From the NCBI GenBank assembly GCA_021160865.1, contig JAGHBS010000249.1, positions 1 to 16,598 of the forward strand: 16,598 nucleotides of DNA, in the 5' to 3' direction. This document shows positions 5,779 through 12,472 of this stretch, piece after piece; positions within the stretch are counted from its first letter, which is position 1; every line of letters begins with the position of its first letter. The notes under the pieces are model-generated. The model had not been told where the DNA came from, made no database searches, and saw only the letters and a program-made list of their open reading frames with translations. Source of the DNA: Planctomycetota bacterium. Its GTDB lineage: Bacteria > Planctomycetota > Phycisphaerae > SM23-33. The position numbers and the translations under genes were made by a program.

Positions 5779-6618
5779 ATGGCAATAAAAGTTTACAAAC
5801 CGACATCACCAGGTCGTCGAAACGCCTCGGTGAATGTACGTACCGAATTGACGGGTGATCCTCCCACCAAGTCGCTCCTCAAGCCATTGAAGAAGACTGG
5901 TGGGCGTAATCATCATGGGATAATTACCTGCAGGTTCCGTGGCGGCGGGGCAAAAAGGATGTATCGCATCATCGATTTCAAGCGAGACAAAGATGGTGTG
6001 GAAGGCACCGTCGCAACCATTGAGTACGATCCTAACCGAACCTGCAACATCGCTCTGGTAAAGTACGCTGACGGCGAGAAAAGATATATCCTCGCCCCAT
6101 TAGGGCTGGAAGTCGGACAGAAAATATATTCTGGTGAAGATGCTGAACCACGCATCGGAAATACCCTGCCATTGGCAAAGATTCCAACGGGATTGAACAT
6201 CCATAGTATCGAGGTAACACCAGGCGGCGGGGGGAAACTGGTCAGATCTGCTGGTGCAGCAGCCCGACTTATTGCAAAGGAAGGTAAATGGGCACATATA
6301 GTCCTACCAAGTGGAGAGGTGCGCTTAATTAACATCAAATGCAGGGCGACTATCGGACAACTTGGAAATATCGACCACCGCAATGTCCATCTGGGAAAGG
6401 CAGGAAAAACCAGACATTTAGGCAGAAGGCCTCACGTTCGAGGTGTCGCCCAGAATCCCGTATCACACCCAATGGGCGGTGGTGAAGGACGAAGCGGCGG
6501 AGGCAGACATCCCTGTAGCCCAACAGGTAAACTGGCTAAGGGTGGAAAAACAAGGAAGAAAAGAAAACCTTCCGATAAATTAATCCTCCGACGACGGCGG
6601 AGCAAACGGCATGGATAA
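5779..6618 (+). CDS. rplB: 50S ribosomal protein L2
   Basis: L2 is essential for subunit association and for the structure around the peptidyl-transferase centre. The 279 residues match the family. The N-terminal YKPTSPGRRNASV, the RNA-binding GGGAKRMYRIIDFKR at 55-69, DGEKRYILAP at 98-107, and the C-terminal GRRPHVRGVAQNPVSHPMGG at 215-234 are all present. The His equivalent to E. coli His229 is retained at 230. The usual preceding Asp is Ser229, and the following His is Met232. The C-terminal tail is strongly basic. ATG 5779 is preceded by GGATGAGAG. A 73-nt AT-rich gap containing three AAGATA copies follows before rpsS. Confidence 0.98.
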   Translation: MAIKVYKPTSPGRRNASVNVRTELTGDPPTKSLLKPLKKTGGRNHHGIITCRFRGGGAKRMYRIIDFKRDKDGVEGTVATIEYDPNRTCNIALVKYADGEKRYILAPLGLEVGQKIYSGEDAEPRIGNTLPLAKIPTGLNIHSIEVTPGGGGKLVRSAGAAARLIAKEGKWAHIVLPSGEVRLINIKCRATIGQLGNIDHRNVHLGKAGKTRHLGRRPHVRGVAQNPVSHPMGGGEGRSGGGRHPCSPTGKLAKGGKTRKKRKPSDKLILRRRRSKRHG

Positions 6619-6691
6619 AATATAATATCTGAGTAAGAATGTTCAAGATAACCAAGATAATAAAGTTTGTAAGATAAAGAATGGGTGAAAG

Positions 6692-6964
6692 ATGGCTCGG
6701 AGTTTGAAAAAAGGTCCGTATGTAGATGAAAAATTGTTCCGAAAGGTAATGAAACAAAAGGAAACCGGCGATCGTGAGCCCATTAAAACCTGGGCAAGAG
6801 ATTGCACGATTGTCCCGGAGTTCGTCGGGCATACTTTTGCTGTACACAACGGTAAGATATTCCATAAGGTCTTCGTCACCGAAGAGATGGTAGGACATAA
6901 ACTTGGCGAGTTTAGTCCGACGCGAATTTTCCGCGGACATACTGAAGCCAAGAGAGGCAAATAA
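6692..6964 (+). CDS. rpsS: 30S ribosomal protein S19
   Basis: S19 is a head protein of the small subunit that pairs with S13 and contacts 23S rRNA through bridge B1a. The 90 residues include the invariant start MARSLKKGPYVDEKL. The core IKTWARDCTIVPEFVGHTFA and VHNGKIFHKVFVTEEMVGHK follows, with GEFSPTRIFRGH near the end. ATG 6692 is preceded by GGGTGAAAG. The stop at 6962-6964 lies about 50 nt before the probable rplV start, and a 6-bp hairpin occupies that gap. Confidence 0.98.
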   Translation: MARSLKKGPYVDEKLFRKVMKQKETGDREPIKTWARDCTIVPEFVGHTFAVHNGKIFHKVFVTEEMVGHKLGEFSPTRIFRGHTEAKRGK

Positions 6965-6974
6965 GGAAATAGTG

Positions 6975-6992
6975 GCAGGAGTAGTTTCCTGC
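6975..6992 (+). promoter_or_regulatory. Hairpin between rpsS and rplV
   Basis: GCAGGA (6975-6980) and TCCTGC (6987-6992) are perfect complements around the loop GTAGTT. The 5' arm contains an SD-like AGGA, which would be hidden when folded. It sits 25 nt before the probable rplV ATG at 7017. It may affect rplV initiation or simply form a spacer. Confidence 0.3.
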
Positions 6993-7016
6993 AAGAATGG
7001 TAAGGTAATGAAACGT

Positions 7017-7355
7017 ATGCCTTGGAAAGCTAGCCACAAATATGCACGAATAAGCCCGAGGAAGGTCAAACCCGTGATGGACCTCATCCGTGGGCGCGAT
7101 GTTGAAGAGGCATTGAACCTGTTGAAATTCATGCCTCATCGGGCTGCTATGATGGTACGAAAGGTCCTGGCAAGTGCCGTTGCAAACGCATCTGAAGCCG
7201 AGGCTGATACCGATTCACTTTACATCCAGCAAGCATACGTTAACAAAGCACCGACGATGAAACGATGGCAGCCCAAGGATAGAGGAAGGGCTTTTCCTAT
7301 ACACAAACGTAATAGTCATATAACGATAATCGTGGAATCACGTTCGAGAGGATAA
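7017..7355 (+). CDS. rplV: 50S ribosomal protein L22
   Basis: L22 spans the large subunit and contributes a beta-hairpin to the exit-tunnel constriction beside L4; macrolide-resistance changes map there. From ATG 7017 the product is 112 residues. It begins MPWKASHKYARISPRK, which aligns with the usual short lead before the ARISPRK motif. AAGG lies about 11 bases upstream. ATG 7008 (three residues longer), GTG 6972 and TTG 6903 are in-frame alternatives. The last would overlap rpsS by 62 nt and add a non-family sequence, so I reject it. The tunnel hairpin is seen as APTMKRWQPKDRGRAFPI. The stop is followed by rpsC after 9 nt. Confidence 0.94.
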   Translation: MPWKASHKYARISPRKVKPVMDLIRGRDVEEALNLLKFMPHRAAMMVRKVLASAVANASEAEADTDSLYIQQAYVNKAPTMKRWQPKDRGRAFPIHKRNSHITIIVESRSRG

Positions 7356-7364
7356 GGACGCAAG

Positions 7365-8216
7365 ATGGGACAAAAGGTTTCTCCAATTGGATTTCGCACA
7401 GGAATCACCCGCGGATGGCGGAGCAGGTGGTTTGCGCCTAAGAGCAACTACGGTGAGTTCCTTGTGGAAGACTGGAAGATTAGAGACTTCATTGATAAGC
7501 GTCTGAACCGTCAACCGCCCTATGCCGGGATTAGCAATATAGAGATTGAGAGGTCTCGGGAAGAAGTAAAAGTAACGATTCATACTGCCCGCCCCGGGCT
7601 GGTCATCGGGCCAAGAGGGGCAGAGGTTGAAAAACTTAAAGATGCACTGGAAGACCTATGCAATCGTCGCGTCAGCGTGGATGTGGTGGAAATCACCAAG
7701 CCCGAACTCGACGCTCAACTCACTGCCAGTATTATAGCAGAGCAACTTAAACGAAGGGCAAGTTTCAGGCGAGCAATCAAACAGCGATGCGAAATGATAA
7801 TGCAGGCAGGCGCAAAGGGGGTGAAAATAGAAGTTTCAGGCAGACTCGGCGGGGCAGAAATGAGACGCACCGTAAAGGTAATAATGGGATCAATCCCCTT
7901 GCATACCCTTGATGCCGATGTGGATTACGGTTTTGCGCCCTGTATTACCACTTACGGCGCATTAGGTATAAAGGTATGGATTTATCGAGGACTTATACAG
8001 AAGGAAAAAGCAGGTAGCCAAAATAGTTCACCAAGAAGTGCTACCAATAAGACAACCCCAGCCGATGTAAAACCTGCTTCCAAACCTGCGCTATCAACGG
8101 GAGAGGCAAATAAGTCTTCGCCAAGCAATAGTAATCAAACAACAAGCAATAATAATCAAACAACACAGGTGAGCGAAAAATCACACCAGGAAAATCAATC
8201 TGACGGGGAGGGATAA
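7365..8216 (+). CDS. rpsC: 30S ribosomal protein S3 with a low-complexity C-terminal tail
   Basis: S3 forms part of the mRNA entry channel and, with S4 and S5, unwinds mRNA structure. The start MGQKVSPIGFRTGITRGW is typical. A KH domain follows, with its GxxG loop in VIGPRGAEVEKLK near residues 80-92. The C-terminal domain shows IKVEVSG-like and GRLGGAEMRR motifs, and the core ends at GALGIKVWIYRG (198-209). The protein has 283 residues against about 210-235 usually. Residues 215-283 form a Ser/Asn/Gln/Thr-rich tail with no predicted fold, containing a 7-residue tandem repeat. ATG 7365 has AAGGA upstream. rplP follows after 6 nt. Confidence 0.97.
   Translation: MGQKVSPIGFRTGITRGWRSRWFAPKSNYGEFLVEDWKIRDFIDKRLNRQPPYAGISNIEIERSREEVKVTIHTARPGLVIGPRGAEVEKLKDALEDLCNRRVSVDVVEITKPELDAQLTASIIAEQLKRRASFRRAIKQRCEMIMQAGAKGVKIEVSGRLGGAEMRRTVKVIMGSIPLHTLDADVDYGFAPCITTYGALGIKVWIYRGLIQKEKAGSQNSSPRSATNKTTPADVKPASKPALSTGEANKSSPSNSNQTTSNNNQTTQVSEKSHQENQSDGEG
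8124..8165 (+). repeat. 21-bp tandem duplication inside the rpsC tail
   Basis: Two adjacent 21-bp units begin at 8124 and 8145 and differ at one base (G versus A). They encode SNSNQTT and SNNNQTT. The unit is a multiple of three, so the reading frame is preserved. This looks like a recent in-frame duplication in a part of the protein under little constraint. Confidence 0.9.
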
Positions 8217-8222
8217 GTAGAA

Positions 8223-8651
8223 ATGCCCTTGATGCCAAAAAGGATAAAGCACCGTAAGGTTCAGCGAGGCAGGATTAAAGGCAAGGCCACTCGCGGCAAT
8301 AGAGTTGCCTACGGCGATTTTGGTTTGCAGAGTCTCGAAGCTGGCTGGATAACCGCCAGACAAATCGAAGCAGGCAGAGTGGCAGCTACTCACTTCCTGC
8401 ACCGCGAGGGAAAGGTATATATCCGTATCTTTCCGGATAAGCCCGTTACTGCCAAACCACTTGAAACACGAATGGGTAAAGGTAAAGGTGAACCGGAAAA
8501 ATGGGTTGCCCCGGTAAAACCCGGAACGATCCTTTTTGAAATTGCTGGTACTGAACCCGATACAGCCAAGATGGCTCTTCGCAGGATTGCCTGCAAGATG
8601 CCCGTCCGCTGTCGATTGGTAAGCAGAACCCATACTACAGTGGCACATTAG
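8223..8651 (+). CDS. rplP: 50S ribosomal protein L16
   Basis: L16 shapes the A site of the large subunit and is one of the last proteins to assemble. The 142 residues carry the basic N-terminus MPLMPKRIKHRKVQRGRIKG, then GDFGLQSLEAGWITARQIEA, and IFPDKPVTAKPLETRMGKGK at the conserved loop. ATG 8223 has an excellent GGGGAGGG about 12 bases upstream, at the end of rpsC. A second ATG at 8232 would give MPKRIKHRK. The 68-nt gap to rpmC shows no clear structure. Confidence 0.97.
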   Translation: MPLMPKRIKHRKVQRGRIKGKATRGNRVAYGDFGLQSLEAGWITARQIEAGRVAATHFLHREGKVYIRIFPDKPVTAKPLETRMGKGKGEPEKWVAPVKPGTILFEIAGTEPDTAKMALRRIACKMPVRCRLVSRTHTTVAH

Positions 8652-8719
8652 GAAAATAACACCCGTTGTCAGATATGATTATTCAAGCAGAGATGCCTTA
8701 TAAATCTGAATGATAAGAG

Positions 8720-8959
8720 ATGAAAATCAACGAAATAAGACAACTTTCGGATAATGAACTAAAGGCGGAGCTGGAGCGGCTCAAACGCCATTTGTTCGAC
8801 CTGCGCTCCCTGGCAGTAACGGAAAAACTGGAAGACCCCTCCATGCTTGGGAAGACCAAGCGGGACATTGCACGAGTATTGACGGTCATGCGTGAAAGAC
8901 AGGGACCGTCAAATCCCAAGAAGAGCAAAAGCAAGAAGAAACAGAAAAAGAAGGGATGA
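8720..8959 (+). CDS. rpmC: 50S ribosomal protein L29
   Basis: L29 is a small two-helix protein near the exit tunnel, adjacent to L23 and the trigger-factor and SRP docking site. It has 79 residues against about 63-68 usually. The N-terminal helix MKINEIRQLSDNELKAELER and the turn HLFDLRSLAVTEKLEDPSML are recognisable, as is KTKRDIARVLTVMRER. An extra C-terminal stretch of about 15 residues is almost pure Lys/Ser/Gln and would be disordered or RNA-binding. The ribosome-binding site is weak (AAGAG directly before ATG). rpsQ begins 8 nt after the stop. Confidence 0.95.
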   Translation: MKINEIRQLSDNELKAELERLKRHLFDLRSLAVTEKLEDPSMLGKTKRDIARVLTVMRERQGPSNPKKSKSKKKQKKKG

Positions 8960-8967
8960 AATAAAAC

Positions 8968-9363
8968 ATGCCTAACCAGCAACCACAACAACCTGCAGAA
9001 CTACTAAAATCCGATGCAAAAAGGCCGAGTAGCCAGAAACGGCATCGGGATAGACGAGTCGGAGTGGTTGACTCAATCTCCGGCGCGAAGACCGTCCGTG
9101 TAGTGGTAGAAAGACTTATCCCGCATAGGTTATACGGAAAATATATCCGCAGGAAAACAAAACTACTTGTCCATGATCCGGAACAACGTGCCAAGCTGGG
9201 TGATACAGTTGAAATAGAACTTTGCAGACCTATCAGCAAAAGAAAGTCTTGGCGGCTTGTGAAAATTGTAAAAACAAGCCAAATTAATCAACCCCAGGAG
9301 AAAATTGTTGAGCAAGATAAAAGCGATATCGAAGAAAATACCCAAGGTGGTGATGCAGAATGA
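8968..9363 (+). CDS. rpsQ: 30S ribosomal protein S17 with extensions at both ends
   Basis: S17 is a primary 16S rRNA binder of OB-fold type. The core, residues about 27-101, shows RDRRVGVVDSISGAKTVRVV, then RLIPHRLYGKYIRRKTK, HDPEQRAKLGDTVEIELCRP and SKRKSWRLVKIV. At 131 residues it is about 45 longer than E. coli S17. A Gln/Pro-rich N-terminal lead of about 25 residues and an acidic C-terminal tail of about 27 residues flank the core. ATG 8968 is preceded by GGGATG. No later in-frame ATG removes the whole lead without cutting the core. The stop overlaps the rplN start (ATGA at 9360-9363), so translation of the two is coupled. Confidence 0.95.
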   Translation: MPNQQPQQPAELLKSDAKRPSSQKRHRDRRVGVVDSISGAKTVRVVVERLIPHRLYGKYIRRKTKLLVHDPEQRAKLGDTVEIELCRPISKRKSWRLVKIVKTSQINQPQEKIVEQDKSDIEENTQGGDAE

Positions 9364-9746
9364 TTCAGCAAGAGACAAAGCTTGACGTTGCAGATAATAC
9401 CGGTGCTAAGAAGGTGTTGTGTATTAAGGTATTGGGTGGCTCTACCAGCCGGGGACAGTTCACACGTAGAACAGCAACGGTAGGCGATGTAATCGTCTGT
9501 ACGGTCAAGCGAGCCGCCCCGGGGGGAATGGTAAAAACAAGCGATATAGTCAGATGCGTGGTAGTTCGAACAGCGTTCCCCGTTCGTCGAAAAGACGGCA
9601 GCTACGTTCGTTTCGACCGAAATGCCGCTGTTATTATCGATGAAGCAGGCAATCCCCGGGGAACGAGAATTTTCGGTGCAGTTGCAAGAGAGTTGAGAGA
9701 AAAGAACTTTATGAAAATCGTTTCACTTGCAACTGAAGTGGTCTAA
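9360..9746 (+). CDS. rplN: 50S ribosomal protein L14
   Basis: L14 lies at the subunit interface, forms bridges with 16S rRNA, and is the docking site of the silencing factor RsfS. The start MIQQETKLDVADNTGAKKVL is diagnostic. GQFTRRTATVGDVIVCTVKR, the loop FDRNAAVIIDEAGNPRGTRI and the end ELREKNFMKIVSLATEVV also fit. At 128 residues it is slightly longer than the 122 of E. coli. It is the first gene of the spc cluster, with no promoter before it. The ATG overlaps the rpsQ stop, and a strong GGTGGTGAT ribosome-binding site lies inside rpsQ. Confidence 0.98.
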   Translation: MIQQETKLDVADNTGAKKVLCIKVLGGSTSRGQFTRRTATVGDVIVCTVKRAAPGGMVKTSDIVRCVVVRTAFPVRRKDGSYVRFDRNAAVIIDEAGNPRGTRIFGAVARELREKNFMKIVSLATEVV

Positions 9747-9767
9747 TCTGCAATTTATGTGAGTACT

Positions 9768-10127
9768 ATGGCAATTCATGTACGAAAAGGTGATACGGTA
9801 ATGGTCATCGCCGGTGATGATAAGGGAAAGACCGGCGAAATACTGGCAGTATATCCCAAGAAAAGAAAAGTGCTTGTCAAGGGTATTAACCGCGTATACA
9901 AGCACCTTAGACCATCCCGAAGCCACCCGCAAGGTGGAAGGGTGCAAAAGGAGATGCCAATTGACATCTCCAATGTATTACCCATTGATCCCAAGACGGG
10001 TCAACCAACGCGGGTGGGATTTCGTATAACACCTGACGGTAAAAAGGAACGATACGCCAAAAAGTCAGGCGAAACACTCGGTGTGCTATACGACCGTAAT
10101 AAATTAAGAAGCAAAAAGGAAAAGTAA
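9768..10127 (+). CDS. rplX: 50S ribosomal protein L24
   Basis: L24 is a KOW-domain protein that starts large-subunit assembly and lies near the tunnel exit. From ATG 9768 it has 119 residues. The start MAIHVRKGDTVMVIAGDDKG leads into KTGEILAVYPKKRKVLVKGI, the classic KOW motif. The sequence then reads NRVYKHLRPSRSHPQGGRVQ, followed by PIDISNVLPIDP and GFRITPDGKKERYAKKSGE. An in-frame GTG at 9759 would add three residues. An ATG at 9757 runs straight into TGA, so it is not a start. No clear Shine-Dalgarno is present, so initiation may rely on reinitiation after rplN, which ends 21 nt earlier. Confidence 0.94.
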   Translation: MAIHVRKGDTVMVIAGDDKGKTGEILAVYPKKRKVLVKGINRVYKHLRPSRSHPQGGRVQKEMPIDISNVLPIDPKTGQPTRVGFRITPDGKKERYAKKSGETLGVLYDRNKLRSKKEK

Positions 10128-10166
10128 TACTGCATTCATTAGATCATCCAGCAAGAGATAGGAAAA

Positions 10167-10730
10167 ATGGTAGCACGCTTGCTTGAACTATACAAAAACG
10201 AGGTAGCACCGAAATTGGCTGAAGAGTTTGGCTATACCAACAGGCTTGCTGTGCCTAAACTGGAAAAGATTGTTGTTTCAATGGGAATAGGCAGAGCAAT
10301 AAACGATCCTTCGCTTCTCGAATCAGCAGCGGAGGAGTTAGCCTTGATTACCGGGCAAAAGCCCATCATAACCACAGCACGCAAGAGCGTATCGGGTTTC
10401 AAACTACGAAAAGGGATGAAAATCGGATTGAAAGTAACGCTCCGTGGGCAACGAATGTACGAATTCCTGGATAGACTAATTAGTTTAGCGATACCCCGTG
10501 TGAAGGATTTTCGTGGGCTATCCCCAAGTGGATTCGATGGCAGAGGAAACTATAATATGGGTCTTACTGAGCAGACTGTATTTCCTGAAATCCATCCCGA
10601 CAAGGTAAAAGCAGTCCAAGGGATGAATATCGCAATCGTCACCACCGCCAAGAACGATGAACAGGCAAGGCGGTTATTGACATTGCTGGGTATGCCTTTC
10701 CGAATGCCAGCAGGGGTAGCCCAAAGGTAA
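10167..10730 (+). CDS. rplE: 50S ribosomal protein L5
   Basis: L5 binds 5S rRNA with L18 and L25-type partners and contacts the P-site tRNA at the central protuberance. The 187 residues fit the family. VARLLELYKNEVAPKLAEEF opens the protein, followed by VPKLEKIVVSMGIGRA, LITGQKPIITTARKSVSGFK and RKGMKIGLKVTLRGQRMYEF. DFRGLSPSGFDGRGNYNMGL and the end PFRMPAGVAQR complete the match. ATG 10167 has AGATAGGA upstream. The 59-nt gap to rpsN shows no strong structure. Confidence 0.98.
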   Translation: MVARLLELYKNEVAPKLAEEFGYTNRLAVPKLEKIVVSMGIGRAINDPSLLESAAEELALITGQKPIITTARKSVSGFKLRKGMKIGLKVTLRGQRMYEFLDRLISLAIPRVKDFRGLSPSGFDGRGNYNMGLTEQTVFPEIHPDKVKAVQGMNIAIVTTAKNDEQARRLLTLLGMPFRMPAGVAQR

Positions 10731-10789
10731 ATTAGAGATGATTTTCGGTTTAATCCGTACATATAGACGACGATTGGAGCATTGAAGTT

Positions 10790-10975
10790 ATGGCAACGAA
10801 GGCACAAATTGCCAAGAGTAAGAAGCCGCCGAAGTATTCAACGCGTTTGCGACGCAGATGCGAAATATGCGGTCGGCCTCGTGGTGTGTATAGAAAGTTT
10901 AGAATTTGTCGCATCTGCCTGAGAACCCTTGCTAATGAAGGTAAAGTCCCAGGCATGCGAAAGGCCAGCTGGTAA
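10790..10975 (+). CDS. rpsN: 30S ribosomal protein S14, zinc-binding short type
   Basis: S14 completes the small-subunit head. This is the short, zinc-ribbon (C+) type: 61 residues with CEIC at 24-27 and CRIC at 40-43, giving a Cys-x2-Cys-x12-Cys-x2-Cys zinc site. The end LRTLANEGKVPGMRKASW is diagnostic. The N-terminus carries a short basic lead, MATKAQIAKSKKPPKYSTR. GGAG lies about ten bases before ATG 10790. Lineages with zinc-type S14 may keep a zinc-free paralogue elsewhere; none is seen here. rpsH follows after 12 nt. Confidence 0.98.
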   Translation: MATKAQIAKSKKPPKYSTRLRRRCEICGRPRGVYRKFRICRICLRTLANEGKVPGMRKASW

Positions 10976-10987
10976 GGAAAAGCGGTT

Positions 10988-11410
10988 ATGAGTATGTCTG
11001 ACCCAATTGCTGATATGCTTACGCGAATCCGAAATGCGGTTCTTGTCCGCAAAAAGACGGTGAATGTGCGCGCCAGTAAGGTTTGCGAAGGTATAGCAAA
11101 GGTCCTGAAAGAAGAAGGATACATCGAAGATTATGTCCGCATAGATGCGGCAATGGCAAGGCATGGGAAGAAACTTCCTGGAAGTATATTGAGGATTTAC
11201 CTCCGCTATGGCCCACAAGGTGAACGAGTAATAACTGAAATAAAACGAGTTTCAAAACCAGGCAGGCGATTCTACGCCAATGTAAAAGACTTACCCAGAC
11301 CCCTGGCAGGTCTTGGGATTGCCATAGTTTCCACCAGTAAGGGAATCTTATCCGACCGACAATGCAGGAAAGAAAATGTCGGCGGAGAAGTACTCTGCAC
11401 TGTTAGTTGA
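10988..11410 (+). CDS. rpsH: 30S ribosomal protein S8
   Basis: S8 binds helix 21 of 16S rRNA and is the translational repressor of the spc operon in E. coli. The 140-residue product shows MSDPIADMLTRIRNA at its start, EGYIEDYVRID in the first domain, and VSKPGRRFYANVKDLPRPLA with GLGIAIVSTSKGILSDRQCR and NVGGEVLCTV in the second. ATG 10988 (MSMSDP) and ATG 10994 (MSDP) are both possible, with GGAAAAGCGG upstream. The stop TGA is followed at once by an in-frame TAG. An rRNA-mimicking S8 target in the mRNA, as in E. coli near rplE, was not recognised. Confidence 0.98.
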   Translation: MSMSDPIADMLTRIRNAVLVRKKTVNVRASKVCEGIAKVLKEEGYIEDYVRIDAAMARHGKKLPGSILRIYLRYGPQGERVITEIKRVSKPGRRFYANVKDLPRPLAGLGIAIVSTSKGILSDRQCRKENVGGEVLCTVS

Positions 11411-11462
11411 TAGAGAAGTTTTAAATCTCAAAGAGCGAAAGGTTTTTAATACAAAAACAGAG

Positions 11463-12041
11463 ATGTCGCGAATAGGAAACAAACCGATTGATGTGCCGCA
11501 GAACATCAAGGTAAGTATCCAAGATAGGACTATTTCAGTCGAAGGTCCGAAGGGTAAGCTTACCTGGACGCACAGACCTGAAATCATCGTGGAATATGAC
11601 GAACAGGCAAGACGCATTTCCGTTCGTCGCCGAGATGATAGCCGGCTGGCAAAGTCGCTCCACGGTACTACCAGAACGCTTATTGCTAACATGATAACGG
11701 GTTGTTTGTCAGGATATGAAAAGGCATTGGAAATCTATGGCGTCGGTTATGGAGTATCCGTGCAAGGCAATAAGGTTTCTCTCACCGTAGGATATGCGAC
11801 GCCTTGCGTATTCGAGATACCCGAGGGTCTGAGTGTGTCAGTTCAAACGCCTCAGGCTCGGAGCGATACAGAACCTGCCCGGTTCGTCGTATCCGGGGCG
11901 GATAAGCAATTAGTAGGTGAATTTGCTGCCCGCCTTCGTCAGGCACGTCCGCCTGAACCGTATAAGGGAAAAGGTATCCGATATGCTGGTGAACATATTC
12001 GTCGCAAGGCTGGCAAGGCATTTGCCGGTACAGGTGGTTAG
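11463..12041 (+). CDS. rplF: 50S ribosomal protein L6
   Basis: L6 lies by the sarcin-ricin loop and supports the factor-binding site. From ATG 11463 it has 192 residues. MSRIGNKPIDVPQNIKVSIQ is the canonical beginning. LHGTTRTLIANMITGCLSGY and EIYGVGYGVSVQGNKVSLTV mark the first domain and linker. RQARPPEPYKGKGIRYAGEH with RRKAGKAFAGTGG is the conserved end. The frame is open upstream to ATG 11376, but that segment overlaps rpsH and is not family-like, so I reject it. No clear Shine-Dalgarno precedes 11463; GCGAAAGG is about 20 bases away. A few residues are added at the C-terminus compared with E. coli. Confidence 0.96.
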   Translation: MSRIGNKPIDVPQNIKVSIQDRTISVEGPKGKLTWTHRPEIIVEYDEQARRISVRRRDDSRLAKSLHGTTRTLIANMITGCLSGYEKALEIYGVGYGVSVQGNKVSLTVGYATPCVFEIPEGLSVSVQTPQARSDTEPARFVVSGADKQLVGEFAARLRQARPPEPYKGKGIRYAGEHIRRKAGKAFAGTGG

Positions 12042-12052
12042 GGTTAGATGAA

Positions 12053-12430
12053 GTGAAGAAAGAAACAATTGAAAAAGTAATCAGAAGACGTCGGCGGAAA
12101 TTACGTATCCGCTCAAAAATTATCCGCCAAGCAAGACCTGACCGACCAAGACTAACCGTCTTCAGGTCGCACAAGAATATTTATGCGCAAATTATCGATG
12201 ATACCGTCGGAAAGACATTGGTATCGGCTTCAACGAGGGATAAAGACCTGAGAGATAAGATTGGATATGGCGGGAATATAGCAGCCGCTGCCATTGTCGG
12301 TGCAAAAATTGCTGAAAAGGCAATAAAAGCAGGTATCAAAAAGGTAGTATTCGACCGAAGCGGCTATGCCTATCATGGCAGAGTGAAAAAATTGGCAGAA
12401 GCAGCAAGGGAAGCAGGATTGGATTTCTAA
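12053..12430 (+). CDS. rplR: 50S ribosomal protein L18
   Basis: L18 binds 5S rRNA and helps bring it into the central protuberance with L5. The 125-residue product begins KKETIEKVIRRRRRKLRIRS after a GTG start. It then shows RPDRPRLTVFRSHKNIYAQI, VGKTLVSASTRDKDL, AAAIVGAKIAEKAIKAGIKK and the end VFDRSGYAYHGRVKKLAEAA. GTG 12053 is the only workable start, because an ATG at 12048 is followed two codons later by TGA. GGGTTAGATGAA lies upstream. rplF ends 11 nt before it, so reinitiation is likely. Confidence 0.96.
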   Translation: MKKETIEKVIRRRRRKLRIRSKIIRQARPDRPRLTVFRSHKNIYAQIIDDTVGKTLVSASTRDKDLRDKIGYGGNIAAAAIVGAKIAEKAIKAGIKKVVFDRSGYAYHGRVKKLAEAAREAGLDF

Positions 12431-12472
12431 AAATAAGACTAATACGTAAATTAGAGGCAAGGAGAGTGATTC

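Noticed and set aside
6619..6691. Three AAGATA copies between rplB and rpsS
   Set aside because: The copies are short, irregularly spaced and in AT-rich sequence, so they are likely chance. No function is supported.
6903..7016. Longer rplV from TTG 6903 (150 residues)
   Set aside because: It overlaps rpsS by 62 nt and adds 38 residues unlike L22. ATG 7017 fits the family length.
6536..7132. 198-residue minus-strand open frame across rplB end, rpsS and rplV start
   Set aside because: It is antisense to three conserved genes, and its composition mirrors their basic residues.
11376..11462. Upstream in-frame extension of rplF starting at ATG 11376
   Set aside because: It overlaps rpsH by 35 nt, and its translation shows no L6 similarity. 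The canonical MSRIGNKPI start lies at 11463.
12439..12458. CTAAT/ATTAG inverted repeat before rpsE
   Set aside because: The 5-bp AT-rich stem is too weak to call, and the strong ribosome-binding site downstream is unaffected.
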